Shown here: positions 8,980 through 18,071 of the stretch, in pieces
How positions within the stretch are numbered: the first letter of the stretch is position 1
How the letters are laid out: each line of letters opens with the position of its first letter
Position numbers and translations under genes: made by a program
Assembly (NCBI RefSeq): GCF_009451885.1
Contig: NZ_WIAO01000001.1
Span: 297,525 to 361,524 of the forward strand
Origin: Glycomyces albidus
GTDB lineage: Bacteria; Actinomycetota; Actinomycetes; Mycobacteriales; Micromonosporaceae
Reading direction: 5' to 3'
Length of the DNA stretch: 64,000 bases
Notes under the pieces: generated by a model
The model's database searches: none
Told to the model about the DNA's origin: nothing
Seen by the model: the letters and a program-made list of their open reading frames with translations, nothing else

Positions 8980-10113
8980 TCACGCCCATCTGATCGCGGC
9001 GCGCCGCTCGGCGATCGCCGCGCGGAGCTGCTCGGCCGCTCCGGGCGGTTCCATGTCGGGAACCCGGTTCTCGAGGAGGTCGAGCTGCGCGGTCTGGAGC
9101 CGCTTGACCGCCGAGCGCGCAGGCGACGGAATGCGACGCAAGGACCTGCGCCGCGCATGCCGCTGTGAAAGGACCTGCGCCTCGCCCGCTCGGAGCGCAC
9201 CCGAGACGGTCTCTTCGGCGCAGACCTCCCTCCAGCGGGCGAGGAAGCGGCGACGGACGAGCACGAACGCGACCATGACGACGACGAGGTTCACGGCCGG
9301 CTTGAGCAGCGACTCCCACACCGTCCCGTCGAGGAACGGGCTGTCGAACTGGAAGTGCATGGCCATCGCGAGCGCCAAGCCTCCGAGCGCGACGAGGAGC
9401 CGCCGCGAGCGCGGTCGACCCGCGGCGCCGACGAAGTACCCGATGCCCGCCCCGGCGACGGCCGTCATCGCCCAGTGCGAGCCGTACCCGGTGCCGAGCA
9501 CCCGTATGACCAGCACGTCGAAGGCCGAGCCCGCCGAACCCACGCCGCCGGTGGCGGCGACCTGGTTGAACCCGTAGACGAGATTCTCCGCGACCTGGAA
9601 GCCCAGGCCGACCAGCGCGCCGTACACCAGTCCGTCGGCGGCGCTGCGGACCAGTCGCGACGAGACGGCGGCCAGGAGGACGACGCCGAGGAGTTTCACC
9701 GTCTCCTCGTCGATCGGGGCGGTGAGGGCGGCACCCCAGCGGCCCGCGAACTGGAGGCCGGCCGCTTCGGAGAGCGTCGACTGGTTGAGGCTGTTGAGAA
9801 TGAGGGCCAGGCCGGTGGCGGCGAGGGCGCCCCAGCCGACGGCCAGCCAGGACGCGGCGAGAGGCGGAGCCTGCACCGGGCGCAGGACGCGCCGGGCCAG
9901 CCACATGCCGACGGTCGAGGTGACGACGAGGAAGAGGAGGTTCACGGCCGTGACGGCGGGGAAGGCACCGGCGATCGCGCCGAAGTCCTTCCACAGTGTC
10001 CACGCTCCGAAGAGCAGGTAGGCGCTGAACACCCAGAAGCCGAGGGAGGCCGCGCGGACCGGCGGCCGTCGCACCGCCGTCACGGGTGTCGCGGCCAAGA
10101 CTGCATTCGTCAT
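8980..10113 (-). CDS. PrsW-family intramembrane metalloprotease
   Basis: A 377-residue polytopic membrane protein with about eight helices and a basic soluble tail. The family's metal-site motifs are present: PIDEETVKL with the Glu pair at 136-137, FQVAENLVYG with a further Glu, GSHWAMTA and AMHFQFD with the His ligands. PrsW-type proteases cut membrane substrates such as anti-sigma factors. The ATG overlaps the stop of the upstream gene as ATGA, so the two are coupled. The single-pass upstream protein is a natural candidate partner or substrate, which is inference. Confidence 0.88.
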   Translation of the reverse strand: MTNAVLAATPVTAVRRPPVRAASLGFWVFSAYLLFGAWTLWKDFGAIAGAFPAVTAVNLLFLVVTSTVGMWLARRVLRPVQAPPLAASWLAVGWGALAATGLALILNSLNQSTLSEAAGLQFAGRWGAALTAPIDEETVKLLGVVLLAAVSSRLVRSAADGLVYGALVGLGFQVAENLVYGFNQVAATGGVGSAGSAFDVLVIRVLGTGYGSHWAMTAVAGAGIGYFVGAAGRPRSRRLLVALGGLALAMAMHFQFDSPFLDGTVWESLLKPAVNLVVVMVAFVLVRRRFLARWREVCAEETVSGALRAGEAQVLSQRHARRRSLRRIPSPARSAVKRLQTAQLDLLENRVPDMEPPGAAEQLRAAIAERRAAIRWA

Positions 10114-10712
10114 AACACCTCCATGTTCGAGAGGAGCTCCACTGACTGGACGACCGCGAGTGCGGCATCGATATCGGTGTTCGAGGACTGGAGCGGGCCG
10201 AGGACGGTGCCCTCGACGGCTTCGAGGCCGTCGTCGGCGGTGACCACGAAGGCGGCTCCGGCCCGGTCGGCGACGTGGAGGCCGCTCCACTCGCCTTGGG
10301 CGGCGCCCTCGACCTGGAGCGGCTCGCGGTCGCCGAGGGCGATCCCGCCTTCCCGGGCCGTCGAGGCGCTGAGCAGGTGCTCGAAGCCCTGCCATGCGTC
10401 GTCGCCGGAGGCTTCGCGGCCGAAGCCGTGGTACGAGATGAGCAGCACCTGGTCGCCTTTGTCGAGCACGATCTGCTGCGCCAGGTCGCTTGCGGCGGTG
10501 TCGAGCGTCCATCCTTCGAGATCGGTCACCACGGCGCCCCCGACCTCGACGGCGTCGCCGGGAGGCACCGGCTCCCGGTTCGGCAGTGCCCGGTTGACTG
10601 CGACGGCGAGGACCACCCACGCCAGGGTGAACGCGACCGCCGCCGGCGGCACCCAGCGGCGGTGGCGTGCCCTGCTGGGACTCACATTCGTATTCGATGT
10701 GTCATTGCGCAT
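10110..10712 (-). CDS. Single-pass membrane-anchored protein coupled to PrsW
   Basis: A 200-residue protein with a short basic cytoplasmic tail, one transmembrane helix at about residues 23-42 and an extracytoplasmic domain of about 155 residues. I do not recognise the domain; it has alternating hydrophobic strands suggesting a beta-rich fold. The final codons overlap the PrsW start (ATGA). The ATG is preceded at 6 nt by TACGTT, a leaderless arrangement. Its topology (small N-in, large C-out) resembles PrsW substrates, but it lacks a recognisable anti-sigma domain. Confidence 0.8.
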   Translation of the reverse strand: MRNDTSNTNVSPSRARHRRWVPPAAVAFTLAWVVLAVAVNRALPNREPVPPGDAVEVGGAVVTDLEGWTLDTAASDLAQQIVLDKGDQVLLISYHGFGREASGDDAWQGFEHLLSASTAREGGIALGDREPLQVEGAAQGEWSGLHVADRAGAAFVVTADDGLEAVEGTVLGPLQSSNTDIDAALAVVQSVELLSNMEVL

Positions 10713-10718
10713 GTGCTC

Positions 10719-10724
10719 AACGTA
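10719..10724 (-). promoter_or_regulatory. -10 box TACGTT of a leaderless promoter
   Basis: On the minus strand TACGTT is followed by GAGCAC and the ATG at 10712, with no Shine-Dalgarno sequence. Confidence 0.45.
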
Positions 10725-10884
10725 TGAAGACCGGCTCGACGGAAGCTGGGAATCAGATCGGCGCCTCCGTGGAGTCGGGCCGGCGGCGACCCGCGGGTCG
10801 GGTCGACCCGGCTGCGGTGGTCAGGTTCTGCACTGGAACAAGTTCGGCGTCGGCCTGGTCGAGCAGGCGCTCTGCGGAACCGCC

Positions 10885-11511
10885 TTAGTCGGTGATCCAG
10901 CCGTACTCGACGGCCCACTCGCGGGTGATCGCGTCGGCGGCGGGCAGTGTGGCGATGGAGGCGGTGAACATGATGACGAGGACGGCGACCGGGAGCGCCC
11001 AGGCTCGCGGGCGGGTCTCCCAGGAGCGCATGCGGACCGCTGGTTCGGCGGCGGCCCGCTGCGGGAGTCGGGTCTCGGGGAATCGGCGGTCGGCGGGCCG
11101 CAGTGCCCAGGAGATCGCGCCGAAGATGGCGAACATGAGCGGCGGCAGCCAGGTCTTGGGGCCGTCGCCGAGGGTCAGATGGAAGATCACGGCGCCCGTC
11201 CAGAGGAAGCCCGTGCCCGCGTACGCCCATTCCTTCACGAGCGGCAGCCGCGGCGCCATGATCGCGATGGCGGCGGCCACCTGCGCGACACCCGAGATGT
11301 ACGGGAAGTAGTGGGGGTAGCCGAGGTGCGCCGCCTGGACCTCGATCCAGTCGATCGTCGCCAGGGTCCACACCGATCCGGCGGCCAGCTCGCCGACGAT
11401 GATCAAGGTCGCGGTCCAGAAAGCGATGGGGCGCAGCCGTTTCCAGGTGCCGCTCCCGGTCACCGGGTCAGCGGTTCGGCCTGCGGCCGGGGCGTTTGCG
11501 GTCGTGTGCAC
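10885..11511 (-). CDS. DoxX-like four-helix membrane protein
   Basis: A 208-residue membrane protein with four to five hydrophobic helices and the DoxX-like pattern ...YFPYISGVAQVAAAIAI... and FLWTGAVIFHLTLGD. Members of this family are small integral membrane proteins of poorly defined role, sometimes tied to redox stress. The GTG at 11511 is chosen because AAGGAGGACCC stands just upstream, an excellent ribosome site; the N-terminus HTTANAP... follows. It is monocistronic as far as can be seen. Confidence 0.85.
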   Translation of the reverse strand: MHTTANAPAAGRTADPVTGSGTWKRLRPIAFWTATLIIVGELAAGSVWTLATIDWIEVQAAHLGYPHYFPYISGVAQVAAAIAIMAPRLPLVKEWAYAGTGFLWTGAVIFHLTLGDGPKTWLPPLMFAIFGAISWALRPADRRFPETRLPQRAAAEPAVRMRSWETRPRAWALPVAVLVIMFTASIATLPAADAITREWAVEYGWITD

Positions 11512-11784
11512 GGGTCCTCCTTGTTGACGGGCGTTCGGATTCGGTGTGTCGGGGCTGATGCAACAGCCCTTGCCGGTCGCGACCCTTTTGGGGGTCGACG
11601 GCCCGGTCACGCCCCCAAGACACCGGCGAGACCGTCGGACGTGACAGGCCGTGACCCAGGTCATCCACGTCGATGCGGTGAGCGGGGGCCGAGTACCGCA
11701 CGGGTCCTGGTCGCCGCCGGCGGGCGTACGCCGAGCGGTGGCACCTGGAAGCCGGTCGTACGCCGCGGCGCAGCGCTTCGAGAA

Positions 11785-12552
11785 TCAGCGGTCGAGCTGG
11801 AGCCGCCGCCACGAGGCGACGGTGAGGGCGGCGAAGGCGAGGGCGAACGCCGGTGTGAGCAGGAGTTGGGCGGCGGTGACCGCCTCGGGCCGCATCGCCC
11901 AGAGGGCGGGCGCGGCGATCGGCAGCCATGCGCCGCCTGCCGGGAATGCGACGACGGCGACCTGGGCGGCGACGATGAGGCCGATGGCCGCGGCGACGCC
12001 GGGCAGCGGTCCGCGGCCGAGCGTTGCGGCCCAGGCCGCCGGGGTCGCGACCAGGCCGGACAGGACGGTGAGGGCGAAGAGCCGCATCAGTGACGCCGCG
12101 GCATGCGCGTCAGGGGCGCCGAGCCCGGCGGCGAGGCCGGCCGCGGTCACGAGCCCGGTGAGCGCCGACGCCACGGCGACCGTCCACACCAGATGGACGA
12201 TGAGTTTGGCGGCCACGATCGCCGGGCGGGAGACCGGGATCGCGGTGAGGCCGTTGACGGTGCCGTCGGTGAACTCGCGGCCGAAGCTCCATCCGAGCGT
12301 GACGCCGAACGCGAGCACCGCGCCGGCGCCCACGACCTGCGTGGCGACGACGACGAGGAGATCCCAGCCGGCGGCCGCGGCGAAGACGCCGAGCTTGGCG
12401 GTGACCTGCTCGTTCCCCGACCGCACCGCCGCGGCCAGGACCGCGGCGAGGACGGCCGTGCCCGCCGCCAGGGCCGCGCCGCCGACGCGCAGCACGAGTG
12501 CGGCCGCGGCCTTGCGGGCCTCGACTTCAAGGACCGCTGCCATGCCGGTCAT
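11785..12552 (-). CDS. ABC-2-type exporter permease
   Basis: A 255-residue membrane protein with six predicted helices and the arrangement of single-domain ABC-2 permeases (cytoplasmic amphipathic start, then SFGREFTDGTVNGLTAIPVSR between helices 2 and 3, which is the conserved coupling region). It follows the ATPase gene with an ATGA overlap, so the two form one exporter. Small permeases of this kind move antibiotics, peptides or lipids; the substrate is unknown. Confidence 0.88.
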   Translation of the reverse strand: MTGMAAVLEVEARKAAAALVLRVGGAALAAGTAVLAAVLAAAVRSGNEQVTAKLGVFAAAAGWDLLVVVATQVVGAGAVLAFGVTLGWSFGREFTDGTVNGLTAIPVSRPAIVAAKLIVHLVWTVAVASALTGLVTAAGLAAGLGAPDAHAAASLMRLFALTVLSGLVATPAAWAATLGRGPLPGVAAAIGLIVAAQVAVVAFPAGGAWLPIAAPALWAMRPEAVTAAQLLLTPAFALAFAALTVASWRRLQLDR

Positions 12553-13277
12553 GACGTAGTCCGCTGGACGTCGTCGTCGAGGACGAGGGCGAAGAAGGTC
12601 CGCTCGAGGTCGGTGCCGCCGGGGTCGAGGGCGCCGATGATGCGGCCGCGGTTCATCACGGAGATCCGGTCGGCGATGCGCGCGACCTCGTCGAGGTGGT
12701 GGCTGGAGACCAGCACGCCCGCACCGGCCCCGGCGAGGCGGCGAACGGCCTCGCGCAGGGCGATCACGCCGACGGGGTCGAGTCCGTCGGTGGGCTCGTC
12801 GAGGATCGCCAGGTCGGGTCCCGCGAGCAGCGCGGCGGCGAGGCCGAGCCGCTGCCGGTTGCCTTTCGACAGCTTCGCGGCCTTGACCGGCCCGTAGCGG
12901 GCGAGTCCCCAGTCCTCGAGCACCGCTTGAGCCAGCGCGGCGGTGTCCGCTGACGGGATGCCGCGCAGGCGGGCGGCGATGGCGAGGTTCCCGGCGGCGT
13001 CGATGTCGGGGTACGCGAACGGGCGGTCGATGAGGTGCCCGACCCGGGCCCAGGCGGCGGTCGGCAGCCGCTCGAGCGGTGCGCCGCCGATCCGGATCAT
13101 GCCGGCATCGAGCCGGACCATGCCCAGGGCGGCCCGCATCAGGGTGGTCTTGCCGGCCCCGTTGAGGCCGATGAGGGCGTGGACTTCGCCGGCGGCGACG
13201 TCGAGGGAGGCGCCGAGGACGCCGGCTTCGGCGCCGTAGGCGCGCACGGCACCGGTGATCGCAAGGCGCTCAACCAT
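12549..13277 (-). CDS. ABC transporter ATP-binding protein
   Basis: A 242-residue nucleotide-binding protein with every canonical element: Walker A GLNGAGKTT near residue 38, a Q-loop replaced by a GHLIDRPFAYP segment, signature LSKGNRQR near 136, Walker B LAILDEPTDGLDP near 157 and H-loop SSHHLDE near 193. The LSKG signature and DEPTDGLDP are typical of the DrrA-like drug/bacitracin exporter subfamily. It overlaps the TetR gene by 8 nt upstream and the permease by 4 nt downstream, forming a three-gene operon. Confidence 0.94.
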   Translation of the reverse strand: MVERLAITGAVRAYGAEAGVLGASLDVAAGEVHALIGLNGAGKTTLMRAALGMVRLDAGMIRIGGAPLERLPTAAWARVGHLIDRPFAYPDIDAAGNLAIAARLRGIPSADTAALAQAVLEDWGLARYGPVKAAKLSKGNRQRLGLAAALLAGPDLAILDEPTDGLDPVGVIALREAVRRLAGAGAGVLVSSHHLDEVARIADRISVMNRGRIIGALDPGGTDLERTFFALVLDDDVQRTTS

Positions 13278-13824
13278 TGCCGTGCTCCAGGGTGTCGAGT
13301 GCGGTGGCGATCGCCGCGGTCAGGCTCGTGCGTTCGTCCTCGGCCCAGGCGTAGAGCGCCGCGGTCACGGCCGCGAGCACTGCGGCGGCGGCGACGCGGG
13401 CGGCGAGCGGTTCGGCGCCGTCGGCACTCAGCCGGTCGCTGATGGCTTTGGCGGTCGTCTCGTTCTGTACTGCTGCGGCCCCGCGGAGCTCGGGTGTCGC
13501 CGCGACGATGCGGACGCGGCGGCGGGCGGTCTCAAGGTCCGCTTCGGACAGTGCCGCGAGCGCCGCCCGGAGGCCGCGGGCGGCCCGGGCCACCGGTGCT
13601 TCGGCTGCGGGCCGGGCCCCGACGGCTTCGGCGATGGCCGGGTCGAAGGGGTCGGTCAGGACCGCCTGCTCCTTGCTGCCGAAGTGGCGGAAGAAGGTCA
13701 TCTCGGTGACGCCGGCGGCGTTCGCGATCTGCGCGACGCTGGTGGCCGCGAAGCCTTGGGCCTCGAACAGGTCGAGCGCGCATTCGCTCAGGCGCTCGCG
13801 GGTCCGGAGGCGTTTCGCACTCAT
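13270..13824 (-). CDS. TetR-family repressor, autoregulated operon leader
   Basis: A 184-residue regulator with a standard TetR N-terminal HTH (VAQIANAAGVTEMTFFRHFGSKEQAV, residues about 31-56) and a helical ligand-binding half. It is the first gene of an operon with the ABC exporter downstream. A perfect 13-bp inverted repeat abuts the ATG and contains the -10 hexamer, so the protein most likely represses its own promoter and is released by an exported compound. Confidence 0.92.
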   Translation of the reverse strand: MSAKRLRTRERLSECALDLFEAQGFAATSVAQIANAAGVTEMTFFRHFGSKEQAVLTDPFDPAIAEAVGARPAAEAPVARAARGLRAALAALSEADLETARRRVRIVAATPELRGAAAVQNETTAKAISDRLSADGAEPLAARVAAAAVLAAVTAALYAWAEDERTSLTAAIATALDTLEHGNG

Positions 13825-13853
13825 CCCAGAATGTTAGTCCCTAACATTCTGGG
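13825..13853 (-). promoter_or_regulatory. TetR operator overlapping a leaderless promoter
   Basis: CCCAGAATGTTAG (13825-13837) and CTAACATTCTGGG (13841-13853) are perfect inverted repeats with a 3-nt spacer. On the minus strand the -10 box TAACAT lies inside the arm next to the gene, followed by TCTGGG and the ATG at 13824. Repressor binding would block polymerase directly. Confidence 0.8.
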
Positions 13854-13867
13854 GTGTCAAGTGCCGG

Positions 13868-15232
13868 TCAGCTCACCAGGGGCCGTTCCTCCGGGAAGGT
13901 GTAGAGGCGGCGGCGGGTGCGCAGGGCGAGCGCGGCGGCGACGGCGACGGTCCCGACGCGGCCGATGAACATGAGGATGATGACCGCGATCTGGCTGGCC
14001 GGCGGCAGGTCGGGGGTGATCCCGGTGGACAGGCCCACGGTGGCGAACGCCGAGACGGCTTCGAACAGGACCCGGTCGAGGCCGAAGCCGGTGTCGACCA
14101 TGATGACCGCGGTCCCCATCGCGACGGCGGCGACGCCCAGGAGCGCGACGGTGAGCGCCTGGCGCTGCGTCTCCGCGGGGATGGCGCGGCCGAAGACGGC
14201 CACGTCCGGCTCGCCGCGGATCTCCGACCAGATCACGACCGCCAGGAGCGCGAACGTCGTGACCTTGATGCCGCCCGCGGTTCCGGCCGGGCCGCCGCCG
14301 ATGAACATGAGCGCGTCGGTCAGCAGCAGCGTCTCGGGGGTGAGCGCGCTGACGTCGAGGTTGTTGAACCCGGCGGTGCGGGGCTGGGTGCCGGCCACGA
14401 ACGCCGCCAGCAGCTTGTCGCCGGCACCGAGCGGGCCGAGCGTCGCCGGGTTGCGCCATTCCAGGACCGCGTAGCCGGCGAACCCGACCGCGAGCAGGAC
14501 ACCGGTCATGACGGCGGTGATGCGCGTGTGCAGCGACCACGCGATCCTGGCGTGGCCGCGTCCGCTTCCCCGTCGGGCCGCTCTGCGGGCGTTGCGCAGT
14601 GCTTCGACCATCACCGGGAACCCGATGCCGCCGATGATGACCGCGGCGCTGACCGTCAACGTGACCACCGGGTCGGTCACGAACCCCATGAGGCTGTCGG
14701 CCTCGAGGCCGAATCCGGCGTTGTTGAAGGACGCGACCGAGTGGAACACGCCGTGCCAGACCGCGTCGGCCGCCCCGTACCCGTAGTGGATGCGGAAGCG
14801 GAAGGCGAGCACGACCGCGGTGGCGGCCTCGACGACGACGGTCAGCAGCGCGATCTGGCCGACCAGGGTGCGGACGTCGCCCAGCCGCACCGAGCTGTTC
14901 TCGGACTGCGCCAGCAGCCGGCCGCGCAGCCGCAGCCTGCCGAGGACCAGGACGCCCAGCAGGGTGCCGGCCATGATGATCCCGAACCCGCCGATCTGGA
15001 TGAGGGCGGTGACGACCGCCTCGCCGAAACCGGACCAGTAGGTGCCGGTGTCGACCACGACGAGGCCGGTCACTGACACCGCCGAGACCGCGGTGAACAG
15101 GGCCGTCAGCACCGGCGCGGCCCGGCCGTCCTCGGTCGCGACCGGGAGCATGAGCAGCCCGGTGCCGGCGAGGATGAGCGCCAGGAACGCCAACGGCACC
15201 AGCCTGGCCGGGTGCTGCAGCGATCGGATCAC
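13868..15232 (-). CDS. TrkH/KtrB-family potassium uptake channel subunit
   Basis: A 454-residue polytopic membrane protein with the fourfold M1-P-M2 repeat of TrkH/KtrB. Selectivity-loop motifs are visible: SVTGLVV near residue 53, ASFNNAGF near 167, TAGFNN near 289 and TVGLSTG near 408. It would form the K+ pore driven by a cytoplasmic KtrA/TrkA gating ring; no RCK-domain partner gene lies adjacent. I start at the GTG at 15232 (IRSLQHPARL...), preceded by CCAGGA, because upstream in-frame residues are Arg/Gly-rich. An earlier ATG at 15301 cannot be excluded. Confidence 0.9.
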   Translation of the reverse strand: MIRSLQHPARLVPLAFLALILAGTGLLMLPVATEDGRAAPVLTALFTAVSAVSVTGLVVVDTGTYWSGFGEAVVTALIQIGGFGIIMAGTLLGVLVLGRLRLRGRLLAQSENSSVRLGDVRTLVGQIALLTVVVEAATAVVLAFRFRIHYGYGAADAVWHGVFHSVASFNNAGFGLEADSLMGFVTDPVVTLTVSAAVIIGGIGFPVMVEALRNARRAARRGSGRGHARIAWSLHTRITAVMTGVLLAVGFAGYAVLEWRNPATLGPLGAGDKLLAAFVAGTQPRTAGFNNLDVSALTPETLLLTDALMFIGGGPAGTAGGIKVTTFALLAVVIWSEIRGEPDVAVFGRAIPAETQRQALTVALLGVAAVAMGTAVIMVDTGFGLDRVLFEAVSAFATVGLSTGITPDLPPASQIAVIILMFIGRVGTVAVAAALALRTRRRLYTFPEERPLVS

Positions 15233-15447
15233 TCCTGGACGATAACCGCGACCGGGCCGCCGCCCGGACGGCCTCGCAGCTGCCGTCCGAGCGTGGAACA
15301 CCAGGTCACGGCCTCGGACGGCGAGTCCGACGCGGGCTGCGGGCCGCCGCGGGGACGCCGTAGCGATCCCGTCAATATTCCGTCAACAACCCGTCGACCG
15401 ACGGCGGGTTCGACGCGTCGCGGCGGACGGGGGGCCTGGCCCGCCCT

Positions 15448-16815
15448 TCAGTCGGCGGTGCCGGCGCTCCGCTTGGGTGCGGTCATGGCGACGATCGCGG
15501 CGCCGATGAGCGCGGCGGCGACCGACCCGGCGAGGACGCCGATCTTCGCCTCATCGGTGAGCAGTGCCGTCTCGGCGCCGTGGAAGGCCAGTTCGGTGAT
15601 GAACAGCGCGACGGTGAAGCCGATGCCCGCGACGGCGGCGATGCCCGTCAGCAGCGGCCAGCCGGTGCCCTCGGGAAGGCGCCCGGCCCCGGTCTTGACC
15701 GCGAGCCAGGTGGCGGCGGTGATCCCGATCGTCTTGCCCGCGACCAGGCCGAGCACGATGCCGAGCGTCACCGCCGACGTGGCGGCGGTCGCCAGCAGGT
15801 CGCCGGACAGCGCGACGCCGGCGTTGGCGAGCGCGAACAGCGGGAGCACCACGAACGAGGAGAACGGGTGGTGCTCGTGCTGGAGGCGGTGCGTCGGCGG
15901 CTGCGCGTCCCTGGTGAGCCGCACGAGCTGCTCGGTCTCCTCGACCGTCAGGCCCTGCTTCGCCAGCTCCTGCGCTTTGGCGTGGGCCGCATCGGGGTCC
16001 AGCAGCGGCTTGGCGGAGATGATCAGGCCCATGGCGACACCGGCGACGGTGGCGTGGATCCCCGACTCGAGGGTCGCCAGCCACAGGGCGACGCCGATGA
16101 CGAGGTAGACCGGGCCGGACCACACGTTGAGCAGGCGGAGCCCGATCGCGAGGGCGAGGATGACGCCTGCGGCGGCGAGCCAGGGCATGGACAGGTCGTC
16201 GGTGTAGAAGATCGCGATGACGGCGATCGCCCCGAGGTCGTCGACGATCGCGAGGGTCAGCAGGAACACCTTCGCCGCCGACGGGATGCGCGAGCCGAAG
16301 AGGGCGAGCACGCCCACGGCGAAGGCGATGTCGGTGGCCATGGGAATGCCCCAGCCTCCGGAGCCTTCTCCCCCGGCGTTGAACGCCGCGAAGATGAGGG
16401 CCGGAACGGCCATGCCGCCGATGGCGCCGGCCACCGGCGCGACCGCGTTGCGGACCTGCCGCAGTTCGCCCGAGACGATCTCGGACTTGATCTCCATGCC
16501 GACCACGAAGAAGAAGACCGCCATCAGGCCGTCGTTGATCCAGTCCCGCAGCGAGTGGTGCAGCTCGAAGTCGCCCACGTGGATCGAGATGTCCAGGCCC
16601 CACAGGGACTCGTAGGAGGCGGCCCACGGCGAGTTCGCCCACAGCATCGCGACGGCGGCGCAGACGACGAGGACCACGCCGGCGGCGGGCTCGATCTTGA
16701 GGAACTCGGCGGCCGGGCGCCCGACCCAGCGGGCGAGGGGCTTGCGCGAGTACAGGAACGTGGGCTGGTCCCGCCAGATCGGGGACTTCCAGGGCTCCTT
16801 GGTGGCGGTGGGCAC
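15448..16815 (-). CDS. nhaA: NhaA-family Na+/H+ antiporter
   Basis: A 455-residue antiporter with the signatures of NhaA: VVGMEIKSEIVSGEL, PMATDIAFAVGVLALFG, and IVDDLGAIAVIAIFY carrying the two transport aspartates. It exchanges external H+ for cytoplasmic Na+ or Li+, serving pH and salt homeostasis together with the neighbouring K+ channel gene. The GTG at 16815 is preceded by CGGAGC; a possible ATG 54 nt upstream adds a Pro/Arg-rich tail. The C-terminus is about 60 residues longer than E. coli NhaA. Confidence 0.94.
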   Translation of the reverse strand: MPTATKEPWKSPIWRDQPTFLYSRKPLARWVGRPAAEFLKIEPAAGVVLVVCAAVAMLWANSPWAASYESLWGLDISIHVGDFELHHSLRDWINDGLMAVFFFVVGMEIKSEIVSGELRQVRNAVAPVAGAIGGMAVPALIFAAFNAGGEGSGGWGIPMATDIAFAVGVLALFGSRIPSAAKVFLLTLAIVDDLGAIAVIAIFYTDDLSMPWLAAAGVILALAIGLRLLNVWSGPVYLVIGVALWLATLESGIHATVAGVAMGLIISAKPLLDPDAAHAKAQELAKQGLTVEETEQLVRLTRDAQPPTHRLQHEHHPFSSFVVLPLFALANAGVALSGDLLATAATSAVTLGIVLGLVAGKTIGITAATWLAVKTGAGRLPEGTGWPLLTGIAAVAGIGFTVALFITELAFHGAETALLTDEAKIGVLAGSVAAALIGAAIVAMTAPKRSAGTAD

Positions 16816-17184
16816 GGATGGGCTCCGTTCGGGTCGACGACAGCGTTCGCCGACCAGACTTCCCGGCACACCAGCCGCAACCCTACAGCATCCGCAGCAG
16901 CCGAGAACTCCTCATGCCGCGGCACCGCACGGGCGGGCGGCCGCCGGCCCAGGACGCTCCCGGGTCCTGTCGCGCTTCGCCACTCGCAGGCCGCGTCGCA
17001 CTGCCGGACCGGAACGGCCACCGGCGGACGGGGGCACCGCAACCGGCGAAGGACTCGTGATCGCCGGCCACGAGTCGGCACGGGGATTCGGTCGGAAAAT
17101 ATCCTTCGGGAATCCGTCTGGTTCCTTCGCTTCCGTCCGTCAACGCTGTGCAAGCGAATCCGGACGAGAACACGGAGGAAGTCA
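16816..17184. other. Divergent control region between nhaA and the decarboxylase gene
   Basis: This 369-nt region holds divergent promoters. Near the plus-strand gene the composition drops (GGAAAATATCC at about 17093-17103). A 7-bp inverted repeat TTCGCTT (17126-17132) / AAGCGAA (17152-17158) precedes the GGAGGA ribosome site at about 17174. I see no small gene. Confidence 0.4.
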
Positions 17185-17640
17185 ATGGAAGCTCGCATGA
17201 CCAGCCCCGCAATGGTGCTCCCCGACGCCTACAAGGCGATCGGCGCGCTCAACAAGGCCATCGTCGCGGCCGACGTGCCCGAGAGCACGCTTGAACTGGT
17301 GCACCTGCGCGCGAGCCAGATCAACGGCTGCGCCGGATGCGTCGTCTTCGGGGTCGAGCAGGCGAAGCAGAAGGGCGAGACGGACGACCGGCTCCACTCG
17401 GTCGCCGTCTGGCGCGAATCGCCGCTGTTCACCGAGGCCGAGCGCGCCGCGCTGGCGCTGGCCGAGGCGGCGACCCGGATCGCCGACCGGCCGGACGCGG
17501 TCACCGACGAGATCTGGCTCGAGGCCGCGAAACACTACGACGAAGAGGCCCTCGCCGCCATCCTGCTGATGATCGGCATGACGAACCTCTTCAACCGCCT
17601 CAACGTCCCGACGAGGCAGCCCGCGGTCAAGAACTGGTGA
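17185..17640 (+). CDS. Carboxymuconolactone decarboxylase-family (AhpD-like) protein
   Basis: A 151-residue protein of the CMD/AhpD fold. The redox pair is C49-x-x-C52 in QINGCAGC, as in AhpD alkylhydroperoxidases. However, the proton-relay His that normally follows at +4 is Gly56 (CVVFGVEQAK), so classic peroxidase chemistry is uncertain. A strong GGAGGA site precedes the ATG. DoxX and an ECF41-like sigma factor lie next door, a combination known in actinobacteria where the sigma factor controls CMD or oxidoreductase genes. Confidence 0.9.
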   Translation: MEARMTSPAMVLPDAYKAIGALNKAIVAADVPESTLELVHLRASQINGCAGCVVFGVEQAKQKGETDDRLHSVAVWRESPLFTEAERAALALAEAATRIADRPDAVTDEIWLEAAKHYDEEALAAILLMIGMTNLFNRLNVPTRQPAVKNW

Positions 17641-17644
17641 ACCC

Positions 17645-17676
17645 GAGCCGGTGGCGCCGGACGGCGCCACCGGCTC
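17645..17676. terminator. Bidirectional terminator hairpin
   Basis: GAGCCGGTGGCGCC (17645-17658) and GGCGCCACCGGCTC (17663-17676) form a perfect 14-bp stem with a 4-nt loop. It lies between two convergent genes, 5 nt after the decarboxylase stop. No U-tract follows, as is usual for actinobacterial terminators. Confidence 0.75.
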
Positions 17677-17687
17677 CCGGTGGGCGC

Positions 17688-18071
17688 TCAGCTCGTGAAC
17701 GCCCAGGGGCCGAAGCGGCCGATGGCGATGAAGACCGCGATCGCCAGGTAGACGAGGTCGCCCACGACCGTCTTGCGTTCGCCGCGGCGCAGGCGCACGG
17801 CGGTCGCACCGACGAACAGGAGCGCGACGCAGGTGGCCGTCACAGGGACCAGGACCGGGGCGATGCCGAGGACCGCGGGGAGGATCAGACCGATCGCGGC
17901 CAGGAATTCGAGGGCCGCGATGCCTCGCAGCGCGGCGGGGCTGAAGTCGAGGACCCATTCGGCGGTCGGACCGGCCGAGGCGATCTTCTCCCTGGGAACG
18001 AACGCCTTCGAAGTGCTGACGAGGAGCGCCGCGGCGAGCAGCCCGGTGAGGATCCAGAGGACGGTGTTCAT
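17688..18071 (-). CDS. DoxX-family membrane protein
   Basis: A 127-residue four-helix membrane protein of the DoxX type (LEFLAAIGLILP, VYLAIAVFIAIGRFGPW). The ATG at 18071 follows AAAGGAACCGACC, a good ribosome site, and is preferred to an in-frame ATG 39 nt upstream. It is divergent from the sigma factor gene and convergent with the decarboxylase gene; the three probably form one regulatory group. Confidence 0.85.
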   Translation of the reverse strand: MNTVLWILTGLLAAALLVSTSKAFVPREKIASAGPTAEWVLDFSPAALRGIAALEFLAAIGLILPAVLGIAPVLVPVTATCVALLFVGATAVRLRRGERKTVVGDLVYLAIAVFIAIGRFGPWAFTS

